A stretch of DNA of 64,000 nt. Origin: Agromyces subbeticus DSM 16689. GTDB taxonomy: Bacteria > Actinomycetota > Actinomycetes > Actinomycetales > Microbacteriaceae. The DNA lies in contig NZ_ATXG01000001.1 of NCBI RefSeq assembly GCF_000421565.1, forward strand, positions 496,001 to 560,000, read 5' to 3'. Made by a program: the position numbers and the translations under genes. The notes under the pieces were generated by a model. It saw only the letters and a list, made by a program, of their open reading frames with translations. It made no database searches and had not been told where the DNA came from. This document shows, piece by piece, positions 1 through 8,775 of the stretch; within the stretch, counting starts at the first letter, position 1, and each line of letters begins with the position of its first letter.

Positions 1-368
1 GCGAATTTCTCGAGCGTGCCCTCCTCGCGGATGCGCTCGATGACGATGCCGATCGAACCCGCCTCGGGGCGCTGGGGGGAGTGGTAGACATCGCCGGGCA
101 ACAGCCACATCTCGCCCTCGCGGATGTCGATGCGCTGCAGGCCGTCGTCGGTCTGCACGTTCACATGCATGTTGCCCCGGTACTGGTAGAACCACTCCTC
201 GTAGGGATCGAAGTGGAAGTCGGTGCGCTGGTTCGGGCCGCCGACCACCTGCACGATGAAGTCGCCGATCGGCTCCCAGGCCTGCTTGTTGTTCACCGGC
301 GGCTTCAGGAGGTGCTCGTGCTTCTCGATCCACGCGGCGAAGTCGATGACGGGTGGGATGGTGCTCAT
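1..368 (-). CDS. nbaC: 3-hydroxyanthranilate 3,4-dioxygenase, C-terminus cut by window edge
   Basis: Cytoplasmic Fe(II) cupin dioxygenase that opens the ring of 3-hydroxyanthranilate to 2-amino-3-carboxymuconate semialdehyde. About 122 residues are visible of a protein usually near 175. The active-site set lines up with the Cupriavidus enzyme shifted by one: Arg48, His52, Glu58 (inside [10 protein letters not shown]), His96 and Arg100 (GDVYHSPQR). The ATG overlaps the stop of the upstream deaminase gene as ATGA, so it is the last visible gene of the operon. The C-terminal rubredoxin-like CxxC part lies outside the window, so it cannot be told whether it is present. Family assignment is firm. 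Confidence 0.95.
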   Translation of the reverse strand, partial: MSTIPPVIDFAAWIEKHEHLLKPPVNNKQAWEPIGDFIVQVVGGPNQRTDFHFDPYEEWFYQYRGNMHVNVQTDDGLQRIDIREGEMWLLPGDVYHSPQRPEAGSIGIVIERIREEGTLEKF

Positions 369-844
369 GGTTCCTCCTCGGTTGTGGTGGTGCTGATAGC
401 CGGTTCGGCACGCCTCGCGACCGCCTGGATCTCGATGCGAAGATGCGGATGCGGCAGGCTGTGCACGGCGACGGTCGTGCGGGCGGGGCCGTTCTCGTCG
501 AAGTACTCGGCCCAGACCGCGTTGTAGCCGCCGAAGTCGTTCATGTCGACGAGGTAGCTCGTCGTCTGCACGAGATCGCCGAGCGAGCAGCCGCAGGCCG
601 AGAGCACCTCGCGGATGTTCTCGATGACGGCGCGGGTCTGTACCGCGATGTCGAGGTGCGTGGTGCCGAACTCGTCGACCTCGGCGCCCTCGATCGTGTT
701 GTCGGGGCGCCGGCTCGAGGTGCCCGACACGAAGACCAGGTCGCCCGAGACCCGCGCATGCGGAAAGCGGCCCCGGGGCACGGCCTTGCCTGCGACGGTG
801 ACGGCGCCGCTGGCGTCGGTGACGCCCATGTCGTGTTCAGGCAT
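365..844 (-). CDS. nbaF: 2-aminomuconate deaminase, RidA/YjgF family
   Basis: RidA-fold enzyme of about 159 residues. In the nba/amn pathways this member releases ammonia from 2-aminomuconate to give 4-oxalocrotonate (2-oxo-3-hexenedioate). Family marks are [20 protein letters not shown] near the N-terminus, [16 protein letters not shown], and the C-terminal [18 protein letters not shown]. The specific substrate comes from context: it sits between the dioxygenase and the oxalocrotonate decarboxylase genes. GTG at 847 and ATG at 844 are adjacent possible starts; both overlap the stop of the decarboxylase gene by 8-11 nt. The tail after about residue 150 is Thr/Glu rich and probably disordered. 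Confidence 0.9.
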   Translation of the reverse strand: MPEHDMGVTDASGAVTVAGKAVPRGRFPHARVSGDLVFVSGTSSRRPDNTIEGAEVDEFGTTHLDIAVQTRAVIENIREVLSACGCSLGDLVQTTSYLVDMNDFGGYNAVWAEYFDENGPARTTVAVHSLPHPHLRIEIQAVARRAEPAISTTTTEEEP

Positions 845-1634
845 CACTGATCCGTTCGTTGCGGTCGACCCGAACCGACACCCGCCCGAGGCCGGTCACG
901 ACCGCCTCGATGCACCCGCGCGCGGGCACCGGCACCGCGGCGGTCGCGGCTCCGGCGAGCAGCACCATGCCGGCACTGAGGGCGAAGCCGTGCGCGGCCG
1001 CGAGGCGCCGTGCGGCGGTGATCGCTCGGTGCGGGTGGCCGAGCACGGCTGCGGTCGATCCCGTCTGCACCGGTCGGCCGTCGATCTCGAGCCGCACCCC
1101 GCGATTGCCGAGATCGCCGGCGTGTGCGGGGTCGGCCCACTGGCCGATGGCGAAGGCTGCGGCTGAGGTGTTGTCGGCCACGACGTCATCGAGCGAGAAC
1201 CGGAAGTCGCGGTACCGCGAGTCGATGATCTCGAGGGCGGGTGCGACGGCCGCGATCGCCGAGGCGGAGCCGCGTGCATCGGCGTCGACCTCGTCGAGAT
1301 CGGTTCCGAGCAGGTAGGCCACTTCGGGTTCGATGCGCGGGTGAATGGCGGTGCGCGGGTCGAACGTTCCACCGTCGTCGATGCGCATCGCGTCGGTCAG
1401 CGTGCCGATGATGACGTCGGAGACGCCCATCTGCTGCGCCTTCGCGCGGCTCGTGAACCCGAGCTTCACGCCGACGACGTGCTCGCCGCGGGCAAGGCGG
1501 CGCGCGATCAGTGCATGCTGCGCCGCGTACGCCGTGCCGAGGCCGATCGTCGCATCCGGTGCGAGCCGCCGGATCGGCGATGCGGTGCGCTGCGCCTTGT
1601 CGAGCGCCGCGGCGAAGGCGGCCGCGGCGGTCAT
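837..1634 (-). CDS. nbaG: 4-oxalocrotonate (2-oxo-3-hexenedioate) decarboxylase
   Basis: Mg-dependent member of the FAH-like hydratase/decarboxylase family, 265 residues. It removes CO2 from 2-oxo-3-hexenedioate to give 2-oxopent-4-enoate. The motif [21 protein letters not shown] is typical of the decarboxylase branch, while the paralogue at 3639 carries the hydratase version GRKIGLTS. Acidic metal ligands are in [13 protein letters not shown] and in [12 protein letters not shown]. In meta-cleavage pathways decarboxylase and hydratase form a complex, which fits both genes lying in one operon. The ATG at 1634 overlaps the aldolase stop as ATGA. The open frame runs much further upstream, but that extension is antisense-like and lacks family similarity. 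Confidence 0.92.
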   Translation of the reverse strand: MTAAAAFAAALDKAQRTASPIRRLAPDATIGLGTAYAAQHALIARRLARGEHVVGVKLGFTSRAKAQQMGVSDVIIGTLTDAMRIDDGGTFDPRTAIHPRIEPEVAYLLGTDLDEVDADARGSASAIAAVAPALEIIDSRYRDFRFSLDDVVADNTSAAAFAIGQWADPAHAGDLGNRGVRLEIDGRPVQTGSTAAVLGHPHRAITAARRLAAAHGFALSAGMVLLAGAATAAVPVPARGCIEAVVTGLGRVSVRVDRNERISDA

Positions 1635-2716
1635 GCTGCGCCGGCTCTCGCGGCGATGAGGTCGAGCGCGACGTCGACGATCATGTCCTCCTGGCCGCCG
1701 ACCATGCGGCGGCGTCCGAGTTCGACGAGGATGTCGCGGGCATCGAGGCCGTGCCGCGTGGCCGCACGTTCGGCGTGCAGCAGGAAGCTCGAGTAGACGC
1801 CCGCGTAGCCGAGCGTGAGGGTCTCGCGGTCGACGCGCACCGGGCGTCGCTGCAGGGGCCGGATGAGCGATTCGGCGGCGTCCTGCAGCGCGAACAGATC
1901 GCAGCCGTGCTCCCATCCGAGCAGGTTCGCGACGGCGATGAACGCCTCGATCGGGCAGTTGCCGGCGCCGGCGCCCTGCCCGGCGAGCGAGGCATCGACG
2001 CGGAACGCGCCATGCTCGACCGCTGTGATGCTGTTCGCGACGCTCAGCGAGAGGTTCTCGTGCGCGTGGATGCCGATCTGGGTCTCGGGCTCGAGCACGG
2101 CCCGGTAGGCATCGATGCGCTCGGCGACATCGCCCATGGTCAACCGCCCGCCCGAGTCGGTGACGTAGACGCACTGCGCGCCGTACGACTCCATCAGCTT
2201 GGCCTGTTCGGCGAGTGCTCGGGGCGGGCTCATGTGACTCATCATGAGGAAGCCGGAGACATCCATGCCCTGATCGCGTGCCCACTCGATGTGCTGGGCG
2301 GCGACGTCGGCCTCGGTGCAGTGCGTCGCAACCCGCACACTCGTCACGCCGAGGTCGCGGGCGCGGGCGAGCTGATCGATCGTGCCGATGCCCGGCAGGA
2401 TCAGCGTCGTGAGCTTGGCGCGACGGAGCACCGAGGCGGCGGCCTCGATCCACGCCTCGTCGGTGCTGGCGCCGTGGCCGTAGGCGACGCTCGACCCGCC
2501 GAGCCCGTCGCCGTGCGCGACCTCGATCGCGTCGACGCCGGCGGCGTCGAGCGCAGTGGCGATCTCGCGGACGTCGTCGACCGAGTACTGGTGCGCGACG
2601 GCGTGCATGCCGTCCCTGAGGGTGACGTCCTGCACGTACACCCGCGGTGCGCCGGTCGCGGTTGCGTCGGTCGCGCCGGTCTCGGCCGAATGCGTGGCTG
2701 CTGCGAACTCGGTCAT
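1631..2716 (-). CDS. nbaI: 4-hydroxy-2-oxovalerate aldolase
   Basis: DRE-TIM-type, divalent-metal aldolase of 361 residues that splits 4-hydroxy-2-oxovalerate into pyruvate and acetaldehyde. The N-terminal signature [15 protein letters not shown] carries the catalytic Arg-Asp and His. The metal-binding [13 protein letters not shown] is near residue 200, and the C-terminal half holds the DmpG-type communication domain. It normally forms a complex with the acylating aldehyde dehydrogenase, whose gene is directly upstream, so acetaldehyde is channelled. Starts and stops of both neighbours overlap by 4 nt, which implies translational coupling. An mhpE/bphI-type enzyme is the same activity under another name. 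Confidence 0.95.
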   Translation of the reverse strand: MTEFAAATHSAETGATDATATGAPRVYVQDVTLRDGMHAVAHQYSVDDVREIATALDAAGVDAIEVAHGDGLGGSSVAYGHGASTDEAWIEAAASVLRRAKLTTLILPGIGTIDQLARARDLGVTSVRVATHCTEADVAAQHIEWARDQGMDVSGFLMMSHMSPPRALAEQAKLMESYGAQCVYVTDSGGRLTMGDVAERIDAYRAVLEPETQIGIHAHENLSLSVANSITAVEHGAFRVDASLAGQGAGAGNCPIEAFIAVANLLGWEHGCDLFALQDAAESLIRPLQRRPVRVDRETLTLGYAGVYSSFLLHAERAATRHGLDARDILVELGRRRMVGGQEDMIVDVALDLIAARAGAA

Positions 2717-3642
2717 GCGGTGGCCTCCATACGGTCGGCGATGAGGCGCTCGGCCGTGCGCAGCGCCGCGCTCGTCATGATGTCGAGGTTGCCGGCGTAC
2801 TCGGGGAGGTAGTGGCCGGCGCCGGCCACCTCGAGCAGCACTGTGACCCGGGTGCCGCGGAACGCGCGGTCGAGCGCCGGGACGTAGGCCTCGTCGACGG
2901 CATCGAACTGCACCTCCTGCTTGAGGCGATACCCGCCGACATAGCCCTGCACGTCGGCGACCATCGCGTCGACGGAGGCGCGCACGGCGGCCTCGTCGAC
3001 CTCGCCGTCGACGAGGCAGTAGACCGTGTCGCGCATGATGAGCGGCGGGTCGGCCGGGTTCAGCACGATGATCGCCTTGCCCCGCTCTGCGCGGCCGATG
3101 CGTTCGATCGCACGAGACGTGGTCTCGGTGAACTCGTCGATGTTGGCCCGCGTGCCCGGCCCGGCCGACTTCGAGGCGATCGAGGCGACGATCTCGGCGT
3201 AGGCGACCGATGCGACACGTGAGACGGCGGCCACCATCGGCACGGTGGCCTGGCCGCCGCAGGTGACCATGTTCACGTTCGTGGCGCCGAGATGCTGGTC
3301 GAGATTGACGACGGGCACGACATACGGCCCGATCGCCGCGGGCGTGAGATCGACCATGATGCGGCCACGATTGCGCACCAGTGCGTCGTTGCGGGCGTGC
3401 GCGCTCGCCGAGGTGGCGTCGAACACGAGCTCGACCTCGGCGAACTCCGGCATGCGCAGCAGCCCGTCGACGCCCTCGTGCGTGGTCGCGACGCCGAGTC
3501 GGCGCGCGCGGGCGAGCCCGTCGGAGTGCTCGTCGATGCCGACCATGGCGGCGACGTGGAGAGTGCTCGAGAGCCGCTTGACCTTGATCAACAGGTCGGT
3601 GCCGATGTTGCCCGAGCCGATGATGGCGATGCCCGTGGTCAT
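2713..3642 (-). CDS. nbaJ: Acetaldehyde dehydrogenase (acetylating)
   Basis: NAD- and CoA-dependent enzyme of 309 residues that turns acetaldehyde from the aldolase into acetyl-CoA. The Rossmann motif [12 protein letters not shown] lies at residues 7-18 and the catalytic cysteine is Cys128 in [12 protein letters not shown]. Length and motifs match the DmpF/MhpF/BphJ family over the whole protein. The gene overlaps both neighbours by 4 nt and precedes the aldolase gene, the usual order for this complex. Start at ATG 3642: longer open frame upstream gives only Arg/Pro-rich shadow sequence. Confidence 0.95.
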   Translation of the reverse strand: MTTGIAIIGSGNIGTDLLIKVKRLSSTLHVAAMVGIDEHSDGLARARRLGVATTHEGVDGLLRMPEFAEVELVFDATSASAHARNDALVRNRGRIMVDLTPAAIGPYVVPVVNLDQHLGATNVNMVTCGGQATVPMVAAVSRVASVAYAEIVASIASKSAGPGTRANIDEFTETTSRAIERIGRAERGKAIIVLNPADPPLIMRDTVYCLVDGEVDEAAVRASVDAMVADVQGYVGGYRLKQEVQFDAVDEAYVPALDRAFRGTRVTVLLEVAGAGHYLPEYAGNLDIMTSAALRTAERLIADRMEATA

Positions 3643-4442
3643 GCCAGGGCTCCTTCCGGTCGCGAGTCGATGAAGTCGGCGTGCACCTCGCCGAGCCCGT
3701 CGAGACGGGCTCGGTACACGCCGGGCCCGGTCACCGCGACCATCGGGCCGAGGGCGCCCGAGAGCACCACCTCGCCCGCGCGCAGCGGCCGGCCGTGTCG
3801 GGCGAGGGCCCGAGCGAGCCAGGCCACCGCGATGACCGGGCTGCCGAGGCACGCGGCGCCCGAGCCGGTCGAGACGACCTCGCCGTCGTGGTCGAGGCTC
3901 ATGCCCGTGGCGGCGAGGTCGAGCCCGTCGAGCGAGCGCGGCACCGTGCCGAGCACGATCGCGCCACTCGAGGCGTTGTCGGCGATGGTGTCGGTGATGC
4001 GGATGTCCCAGCCGGCGATCCTCGAGTCGACGACCTCGATCGCCGGCAGCACGAACTCGGTCGCTCGCAGCACGTCGGCGACGTGGGTGGCGGGGGAGTC
4101 GAGGTCGCGACCGAGCACGAAGGCCACCTCGGCCTCGACGCGAGGTTGCAGAAAGCGCGAGAGCTCGAGCGGTTCGCGGTCGGCGGCGACCATGTCATCG
4201 AGCAGCACGCCGTAGTCGGGCGTGTAGACCTCGAACTGCGCCTGCACCGACGCAGAGGTGAGGCCGATCTTGCGGCCGACGATCCGGCTCCCGCCGGCGA
4301 TGCGCCGGTCGATGCCGAGCGACTGCACGGCATAGGCCTCGTCGAGATCGACCTCGCCGATGAGGTCACGCACGGGCGCGCACGGGGTGCCCGTCTCGGA
4401 GGCGAGCCGAAGTCGTTCGTCGGCGAGTGCCGCGGCGCTCAC
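3639..4442 (-). CDS. nbaH: 2-oxopent-4-enoate (2-hydroxypenta-2,4-dienoate) hydratase
   Basis: FAH-family hydratase of 267 residues that adds water to 2-oxopent-4-enoate to form 4-hydroxy-2-oxovalerate. The hydratase-type motif [17 protein letters not shown] is followed by the metal-binding [17 protein letters not shown] and [21 protein letters not shown]. It is clearly paralogous to the decarboxylase at 837; the two differ in the G(V/R)K(L/I)G(F/L)TS signature. The GTG at 4442 overlaps the aldehyde dehydrogenase stop as GTGA, which fixes the start; frame further upstream is antisense-like. Confidence 0.92.
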   Translation of the reverse strand: MSAAALADERLRLASETGTPCAPVRDLIGEVDLDEAYAVQSLGIDRRIAGGSRIVGRKIGLTSASVQAQFEVYTPDYGVLLDDMVAADREPLELSRFLQPRVEAEVAFVLGRDLDSPATHVADVLRATEFVLPAIEVVDSRIAGWDIRITDTIADNASSGAIVLGTVPRSLDGLDLAATGMSLDHDGEVVSTGSGAACLGSPVIAVAWLARALARHGRPLRAGEVVLSGALGPMVAVTGPGVYRARLDGLGEVHADFIDSRPEGALA

Positions 4443-5944
4443 AGCTGCACGCAGACGTTCGTCGGCTCGGTGTAGAACTCGAGCGAGTGGTGGCCGCCTT
4501 CGCGGCCGATGCCCGAGAGGCCGACGCCGCCGAAGGGACTGCGCAGATCGCGCAGGTACCAGGTGTTCACCCACGACATGCCGACGCGCATGCGCTGGGC
4601 GACCCGGTGACCGCGGGTGAGGTCGCTCGTCCACGTCACGGCTGCGAGGCCGTAGTCGGTGTCGTTGGCGAGCGCGATGGCCTCCTCCTCGGTGTCGAAC
4701 GGGATGAGAGCGGCGACCGGGCCGAAGATCTCTTCGCGCACCACGCGGTGCGAGTTGTCGAGCCCGGTCCAGAGGGTCGGCTCGATCCAGGAGCCGGCGT
4801 CGAGGCCGTCGCCCAGGGTGGGCACTCCGCCGCCGGCGAGCACGGTGGCGCCCTCTTCGCGCGCGAGCTCGAAGTACCCGAGCACCTTCTCGCGGTGCTG
4901 CGGCGAGATGAGCGGGCCGGTCGTCGTGGCCGGGTTCTCGGGGCGGCCGAGGCGCAGGCGCGCGGCCTGTTCGGCGAGGCCGTCGGCCACGTCGGCGAAG
5001 ATCGAGCGCTCGACGTAGATGCGCTCGGTGCAGAGGCACACCTGCCCGGTATTCAGGTAGGTGGAGCGGGCCAGGCCCGCGATCGCCGTATCGAGATCGG
5101 CATCGGCGAACACGACGGCGGCGTTCTTGCCGCCGAGCTCGAAGGACACCGGGCGCACCCGCGGTGCCACGGCGCGCATGATCGCCGAGCCGGTCGACGA
5201 CTCGCCGGTGAACGTGACCCCGTCGATGCCCGGATGCGTCGTGAGCAGCTCCCCGGCAGAGTCGGCGCCGAAACCGTGCACGACGTTGACGACGCCGACG
5301 GGCAGGCCGGCCTCGACGAGGATTTCGGCGAGCAGGGTCGCCGACGACGGCGTCTCCTCCGACGGTTTCACCACGACGGTGTTGCCGGTCGCGAGCGCCG
5401 GGGCGAGCTTCCAGGTGAGCAGCAGGAGCGGGAGGTTCCAGGGCACGATCACGGCGACGACGCCGAGCGGCTTGCGCACCGCGTAGTTGAGCGCGCGGCG
5501 TCCGTCGGGCAACTCGGTGAGGAAGGAGTCGAGGCCTGCGGCCGAGACGATGTCGGCGAAGGCGCGGAAGTTCGCCGCAGCCCGGGCGACATCGAGGTCT
5601 CTCGCGAGGGTCTCGGGCTTGCCGGTGTCGCCGACCTCGGCGGCGACGAGGTCGTCAGTGCGCCGCTCGATGGCATCCGCGATGCAACGCAGCATCGTCG
5701 CGCGCTCAGTGACCGACATGCGGCCCCAAGGGCCGTCGAGTGCGGCTCTGGCGGCGGCCACTGCGCGGTCGACTTCGTGCCGGCCGGCCTCGTGCACCTC
5801 GGCGATCGGCGAACCGTCGACGGGGTTCACCTTGGTGAAGGTGCGCACGCCGTCGACCGCCTGGCCCCCGATGAAATTGCGCAGCTGGCAGGGCGGCTGC
5901 GGTGTCGGGACCGTCGCACGCAGCGACGTCGTCTGGGAGCTCAT
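4439..5944 (-). CDS. nbaE: 2-aminomuconate 6-semialdehyde dehydrogenase
   Basis: NAD-dependent aldehyde dehydrogenase of 501 residues, first gene of the operon. It oxidises 2-aminomuconate semialdehyde (or 2-hydroxymuconate semialdehyde) to the acid. Catalytic residues visible are Asn170 (VPWN), Glu269 (FELGGKN) and Cys303 (GQVC). The C-terminal SWVNTWYLRDLRSPFGG is typical of the muconic-semialdehyde dehydrogenase branch. The operon context with 3-hydroxyanthranilate dioxygenase and 2-aminomuconate deaminase favours the amino substrate. A TTG at 5980 could add 12 residues, but the ATG at 5944 sits 7 nt after a good -10 box and is preferred. Confidence 0.92.
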   Translation of the reverse strand: MSSQTTSLRATVPTPQPPCQLRNFIGGQAVDGVRTFTKVNPVDGSPIAEVHEAGRHEVDRAVAAARAALDGPWGRMSVTERATMLRCIADAIERRTDDLVAAEVGDTGKPETLARDLDVARAAANFRAFADIVSAAGLDSFLTELPDGRRALNYAVRKPLGVVAVIVPWNLPLLLLTWKLAPALATGNTVVVKPSEETPSSATLLAEILVEAGLPVGVVNVVHGFGADSAGELLTTHPGIDGVTFTGESSTGSAIMRAVAPRVRPVSFELGGKNAAVVFADADLDTAIAGLARSTYLNTGQVCLCTERIYVERSIFADVADGLAEQAARLRLGRPENPATTTGPLISPQHREKVLGYFELAREEGATVLAGGGVPTLGDGLDAGSWIEPTLWTGLDNSHRVVREEIFGPVAALIPFDTEEEAIALANDTDYGLAAVTWTSDLTRGHRVAQRMRVGMSWVNTWYLRDLRSPFGGVGLSGIGREGGHHSLEFYTEPTNVCVQL

Positions 5945-6028
5945 GTGGATCAGGCTAGGAACTGGAGGTGATGCCGACAAATACCCACTTGTGGCACTGC
6001 CATGCCCCCACGGCTATAGTTCCGAAGC
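5945..6028. promoter_or_regulatory. Divergent nbaE / LysR promoter with palindrome
   Basis: Minus strand: -35 TTGTCG (5980-5975), 17-nt spacer, -10 TAGCCT (5957-5952), then 7 nt to the nbaE ATG, so the transcript would be leaderless. Plus strand: TATAGT (6015-6020) lies 8 nt before the LysR GTG at 6029. A 10-bp palindrome CCACTTGTGG (5985-5994) lies just upstream of the nbaE -35 and is the best candidate LysR site; it does not fit a strict T-N11-A. The arrangement is the classic one for a LysR activator that also controls its own gene. All of this is read from sequence, with no experimental support. Confidence 0.55.
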
Positions 6029-6994
6029 GTGGGCACTGATCGCCTCCTCGACGGACGGCTGAAGATTCGGCATCTGGTTCTCGTCGCCGCCATCGCCGAC
6101 GAGGGCACGCTCGTGCGTGCCGCCGAGTCGCTGCACATCACTCAGCCGGTCGTGACGAGGGCGCTGCGCGAGGTCGAGGAACTGCTCGGCGTGCCGCTCT
6201 TCGAGCGCCGACCGCGCGGCGTCGTGCCGACGCAGTACGGCCACGCGTTCATCGAGCGCGCCCGTTCGGTGCTCGCCGAACTGCGCACGGCGGGCGAGGA
6301 GGTGCGCCTGCTGCAGTCGGGCCAGCTCGGCACCGTGACCGTCGGCACACACCTCGCCGGCTCGAACCTGCTGCTGCCGCGGGCCATCGCCGGCCTCAAG
6401 GCCGAGCACCCTCGGCTCACCGTCGTCGTGCGCGAGGGCACGCCCGATACCCTCCAGCAGCTGCTGCTCGCGGGCGACCTCGACCTCACGGTGGGGCGCC
6501 TGTCGCCGACGGTGCCGGTGCGGCTCGAGCAGGAGCGCCTGCACCAGGAGCCGATCCGCCTCGTCGCCCGTGCGGGGCATCCGGTGCACGGCGGTTCGCG
6601 GACCTCCCTTGCCGACCTGATCGCGTATCCGTGGATCTTCCCGGTCGCGCAGACCGCGCTGCGGGCTGAGCTCGAGGCGGTCTTCTTCCACGAGGGCCTG
6701 CCGTTGCCGGCCGACCGGGTCGAGTGCACGTCGATGCTCACGTTGCGAAACCTCCTCGTGTCGACCGACGTCATCGCGGCACTGCCCATGTTCATCGCGG
6801 TCGACGACCGCGAGCTCCGAATCCTCCCGACACCGTTGAGCTCGATCCGGCGCTCCGTCGGCGTCACCGTGCCGAAGGATCGTGCGCCGTCGGGGGCTGC
6901 CGCTGCATTGCTCGTGCATCTGCGCGAAGAGGGAGCACGGCTCGCCGAACTCGAACGCGACTTCACGCAATCGGAGTCTCGTCGCCTGGGCTGA
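6029..6994 (+). CDS. LysR-type transcriptional regulator of the nba operon
   Basis: LysR protein of 321 residues. The N-terminal winged HTH covers about residues 12-70 (LVLVAAIADEGTLVRAAESL, TQPVVTRALREVEELLG). The effector domain runs from about 95 to 300 with the usual TVGTHLAGSNLLLPRAI start. Divergent placement 84 bp from nbaE implies that it controls that operon, with a pathway intermediate as likely coinducer (inference). Pseudomonas nba clusters also carry a regulator gene, but its family relation to this one cannot be judged here. Start is the GTG directly behind the -10 box; no Shine-Dalgarno sequence is visible. Confidence 0.9.
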   Translation: MGTDRLLDGRLKIRHLVLVAAIADEGTLVRAAESLHITQPVVTRALREVEELLGVPLFERRPRGVVPTQYGHAFIERARSVLAELRTAGEEVRLLQSGQLGTVTVGTHLAGSNLLLPRAIAGLKAEHPRLTVVVREGTPDTLQQLLLAGDLDLTVGRLSPTVPVRLEQERLHQEPIRLVARAGHPVHGGSRTSLADLIAYPWIFPVAQTALRAELEAVFFHEGLPLPADRVECTSMLTLRNLLVSTDVIAALPMFIAVDDRELRILPTPLSSIRRSVGVTVPKDRAPSGAAAALLVHLREEGARLAELERDFTQSESRRLG

Positions 6995-7124
6995 TATGCC
7001 CGAACGGTCATGGCTGCGAGCCGGATAGATATTGGACAGCATCGGTTGATCTCGCGACGCTGAGTGCACGACGCCTCACCGCGTCGACCGATGCACCCGA
7101 TGTTCTGCGAACCCTGGAGGCGAC

Positions 7125-8741
7125 ATGGCCGGCTCTCCCTACGTGCCCGATGCGAAGAAGTACCGCCCCGACGACTTCGAGCGCGTCGACGGTGAGCCGA
7201 CGGACCCCGATCCGGCGAGCTGGGGCATGCAGCCCGACGGCTCGTTCCTGCCGCCGGCATCGACGCCCTCGGTTCCCCGCGACGTCTTCGTCGACTGGCC
7301 CGGGCAGCTGCCGTACCGTGACGCCCAGACGTACAGCCTGAACGCGACATCCGAGGCGTTCTACCCGATCGTCGTGAACACGAGCCACTCGTGGCAGTCG
7401 ATCTACGACTGGGAGGGCCGGCGCTACATGCTGCACTACGGCGGCGGCAACCGGTGGAACGTCTACGACATCACCGACCCGCGCGCCCTCGTGATCGTCG
7501 ACGAGGAGACCCTGCCCTGGAGCGGCCCGAGCTTCGGCGCCGTGACGGTGCAGTGGAACGAGCAGCTCGGCAAGCACATCGCGATCCAGGCGAACGAGAC
7601 GCCGCGCTACTTCCTCAACGGCCGGGTCGCGAACAAGTGGACCGACCCCACCGTCGAGGGCCAGCTCCTCGAGTGGGAGGGCCTGCGCGGCTTCCGCGTG
7701 TTCGAGGTGAATGGTCCGACCCCACGCGACTGGACCCTGCTCACCGAGGTCTCGACCGACCCGAACCACGGGCCCGACGAGGTGCAGGAGGGCAACGGCG
7801 TGCTCGACCTGCCGATCTACTACGGCGACAAGTACCTGTTCGTGGCGACCGCGCCCGACAACACCTTCACGAACCAGCCGTACAAGACGACGCTCTGGGC
7901 GGCGGGCCATGCCGCCTACGACGTCTCCGACCCGGCCAACCCCGTGCACCTGTCGACCTGGTGGGTGCCCGGCACCCGCGCCGGCGAAGAGGCCGACTCC
8001 GAGTACCTCGCGGGCAACGAGCGCTGGAACAACAAGACCTCGTGGTTCGGCTCGCGCATGGGCATCTTCATGCCGCGATCGGTCGAGTCGGGCTGGAAGT
8101 ACGGCTACGCGGCGCAGGGCGGCCAGGGCTTCTTCGTCCTGGATGTCTCGGACCCGTCGAACATCCACCACGTCGGCTGGTGCGACCTCCCGGTGAGCGT
8201 CGCCGGCACCGAGGGCGACAACGTCGACACCACCCAGGTCGAGGAGACCGGGTACGTCTACGTCTCGGGCTACCCGATGAACACCGACTGCTACGAACCG
8301 GCGAAGGAGATCTACCAGATCGACGTGAGCGACCCGGCGCAGCCGCGGCTCGTCCGCACGATGCCGCGCCCGATGCCGCCGGCCGAGGCGGCGTTCACCG
8401 ACTGGGCGCAGCGTCGCGGTTCGTTCGGGCCGAAGCGCTCGGGCTACTTCACCAACACCGGCACGCCGCACGGCGGGGTCATCCCGTACGCGTTCTATGC
8501 GGCTGGGCTCCAGATCTTCGACGTGCGCGACCCCGAGAACCCGAAGGTGGGGGCGTACTACGTGCCCCCGATGGGGCTCAAGGACGACGACGACCTCGCC
8601 GCACCGGTGCACGGCATCTTCGTCGAATGGGACCGCAACCTCATCTGGCTGTTCGCCAATCACGGCATCTACGCGGTCTCCACGCCCCTGCTGGGCGAGC
8701 CGGTCGTCGGGCTGCCGACCCCGCCCCCCGTCGTGAGCTGA
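7125..8741 (+). CDS. LVIVD-repeat protein of unknown function
   Basis: 538-residue soluble-looking protein with no signal peptide or membrane segment. At least five short repeats of the form (Y/L/I/F)-D-(I/V)-x-D-P-x-x-P are visible near residues 114, 265, 338, 398 and 464 (YDITDPRALVIVDEE, YDVSDPANPVHL, LDVSDPSNIHHV, IDVSDPAQPRLV, FDVRDPENPKVG). These are LVIVD repeats, which are thought to build a beta-propeller. The N-terminal 50 residues are Pro/Asp rich. His, Asp and Cys residues between the repeats (WCDL, NTDCYE) leave room for an enzymatic or metal site, but none can be named. A GGAGG site lies 7 nt before the ATG. It heads a plus-strand run with an exporter and an ABC importer, so a role in handling an imported compound is possible (inference). 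Confidence 0.6.
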   Translation: MAGSPYVPDAKKYRPDDFERVDGEPTDPDPASWGMQPDGSFLPPASTPSVPRDVFVDWPGQLPYRDAQTYSLNATSEAFYPIVVNTSHSWQSIYDWEGRRYMLHYGGGNRWNVYDITDPRALVIVDEETLPWSGPSFGAVTVQWNEQLGKHIAIQANETPRYFLNGRVANKWTDPTVEGQLLEWEGLRGFRVFEVNGPTPRDWTLLTEVSTDPNHGPDEVQEGNGVLDLPIYYGDKYLFVATAPDNTFTNQPYKTTLWAAGHAAYDVSDPANPVHLSTWWVPGTRAGEEADSEYLAGNERWNNKTSWFGSRMGIFMPRSVESGWKYGYAAQGGQGFFVLDVSDPSNIHHVGWCDLPVSVAGTEGDNVDTTQVEETGYVYVSGYPMNTDCYEPAKEIYQIDVSDPAQPRLVRTMPRPMPPAEAAFTDWAQRRGSFGPKRSGYFTNTGTPHGGVIPYAFYAAGLQIFDVRDPENPKVGAYYVPPMGLKDDDDLAAPVHGIFVEWDRNLIWLFANHGIYAVSTPLLGEPVVGLPTPPPVVS

Positions 8742-8775
8742 ACCGGCGCCGAATCGTCCCCCGCGAAAGTCGACC

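Noticed and set aside
837-2453. A 538-codon reading that would extend the oxalocrotonate decarboxylase upstream
   Set aside because: The extra 270 residues are Arg/Pro shadow sequence opposite the aldolase frame; the true start at 1634 overlaps the aldolase stop.
5944-5980. TTG start 12 codons upstream for nbaE
   Set aside because: It lies over the predicted -35 element and is the weakest start type. The ATG fits the promoter and the family N-terminus.
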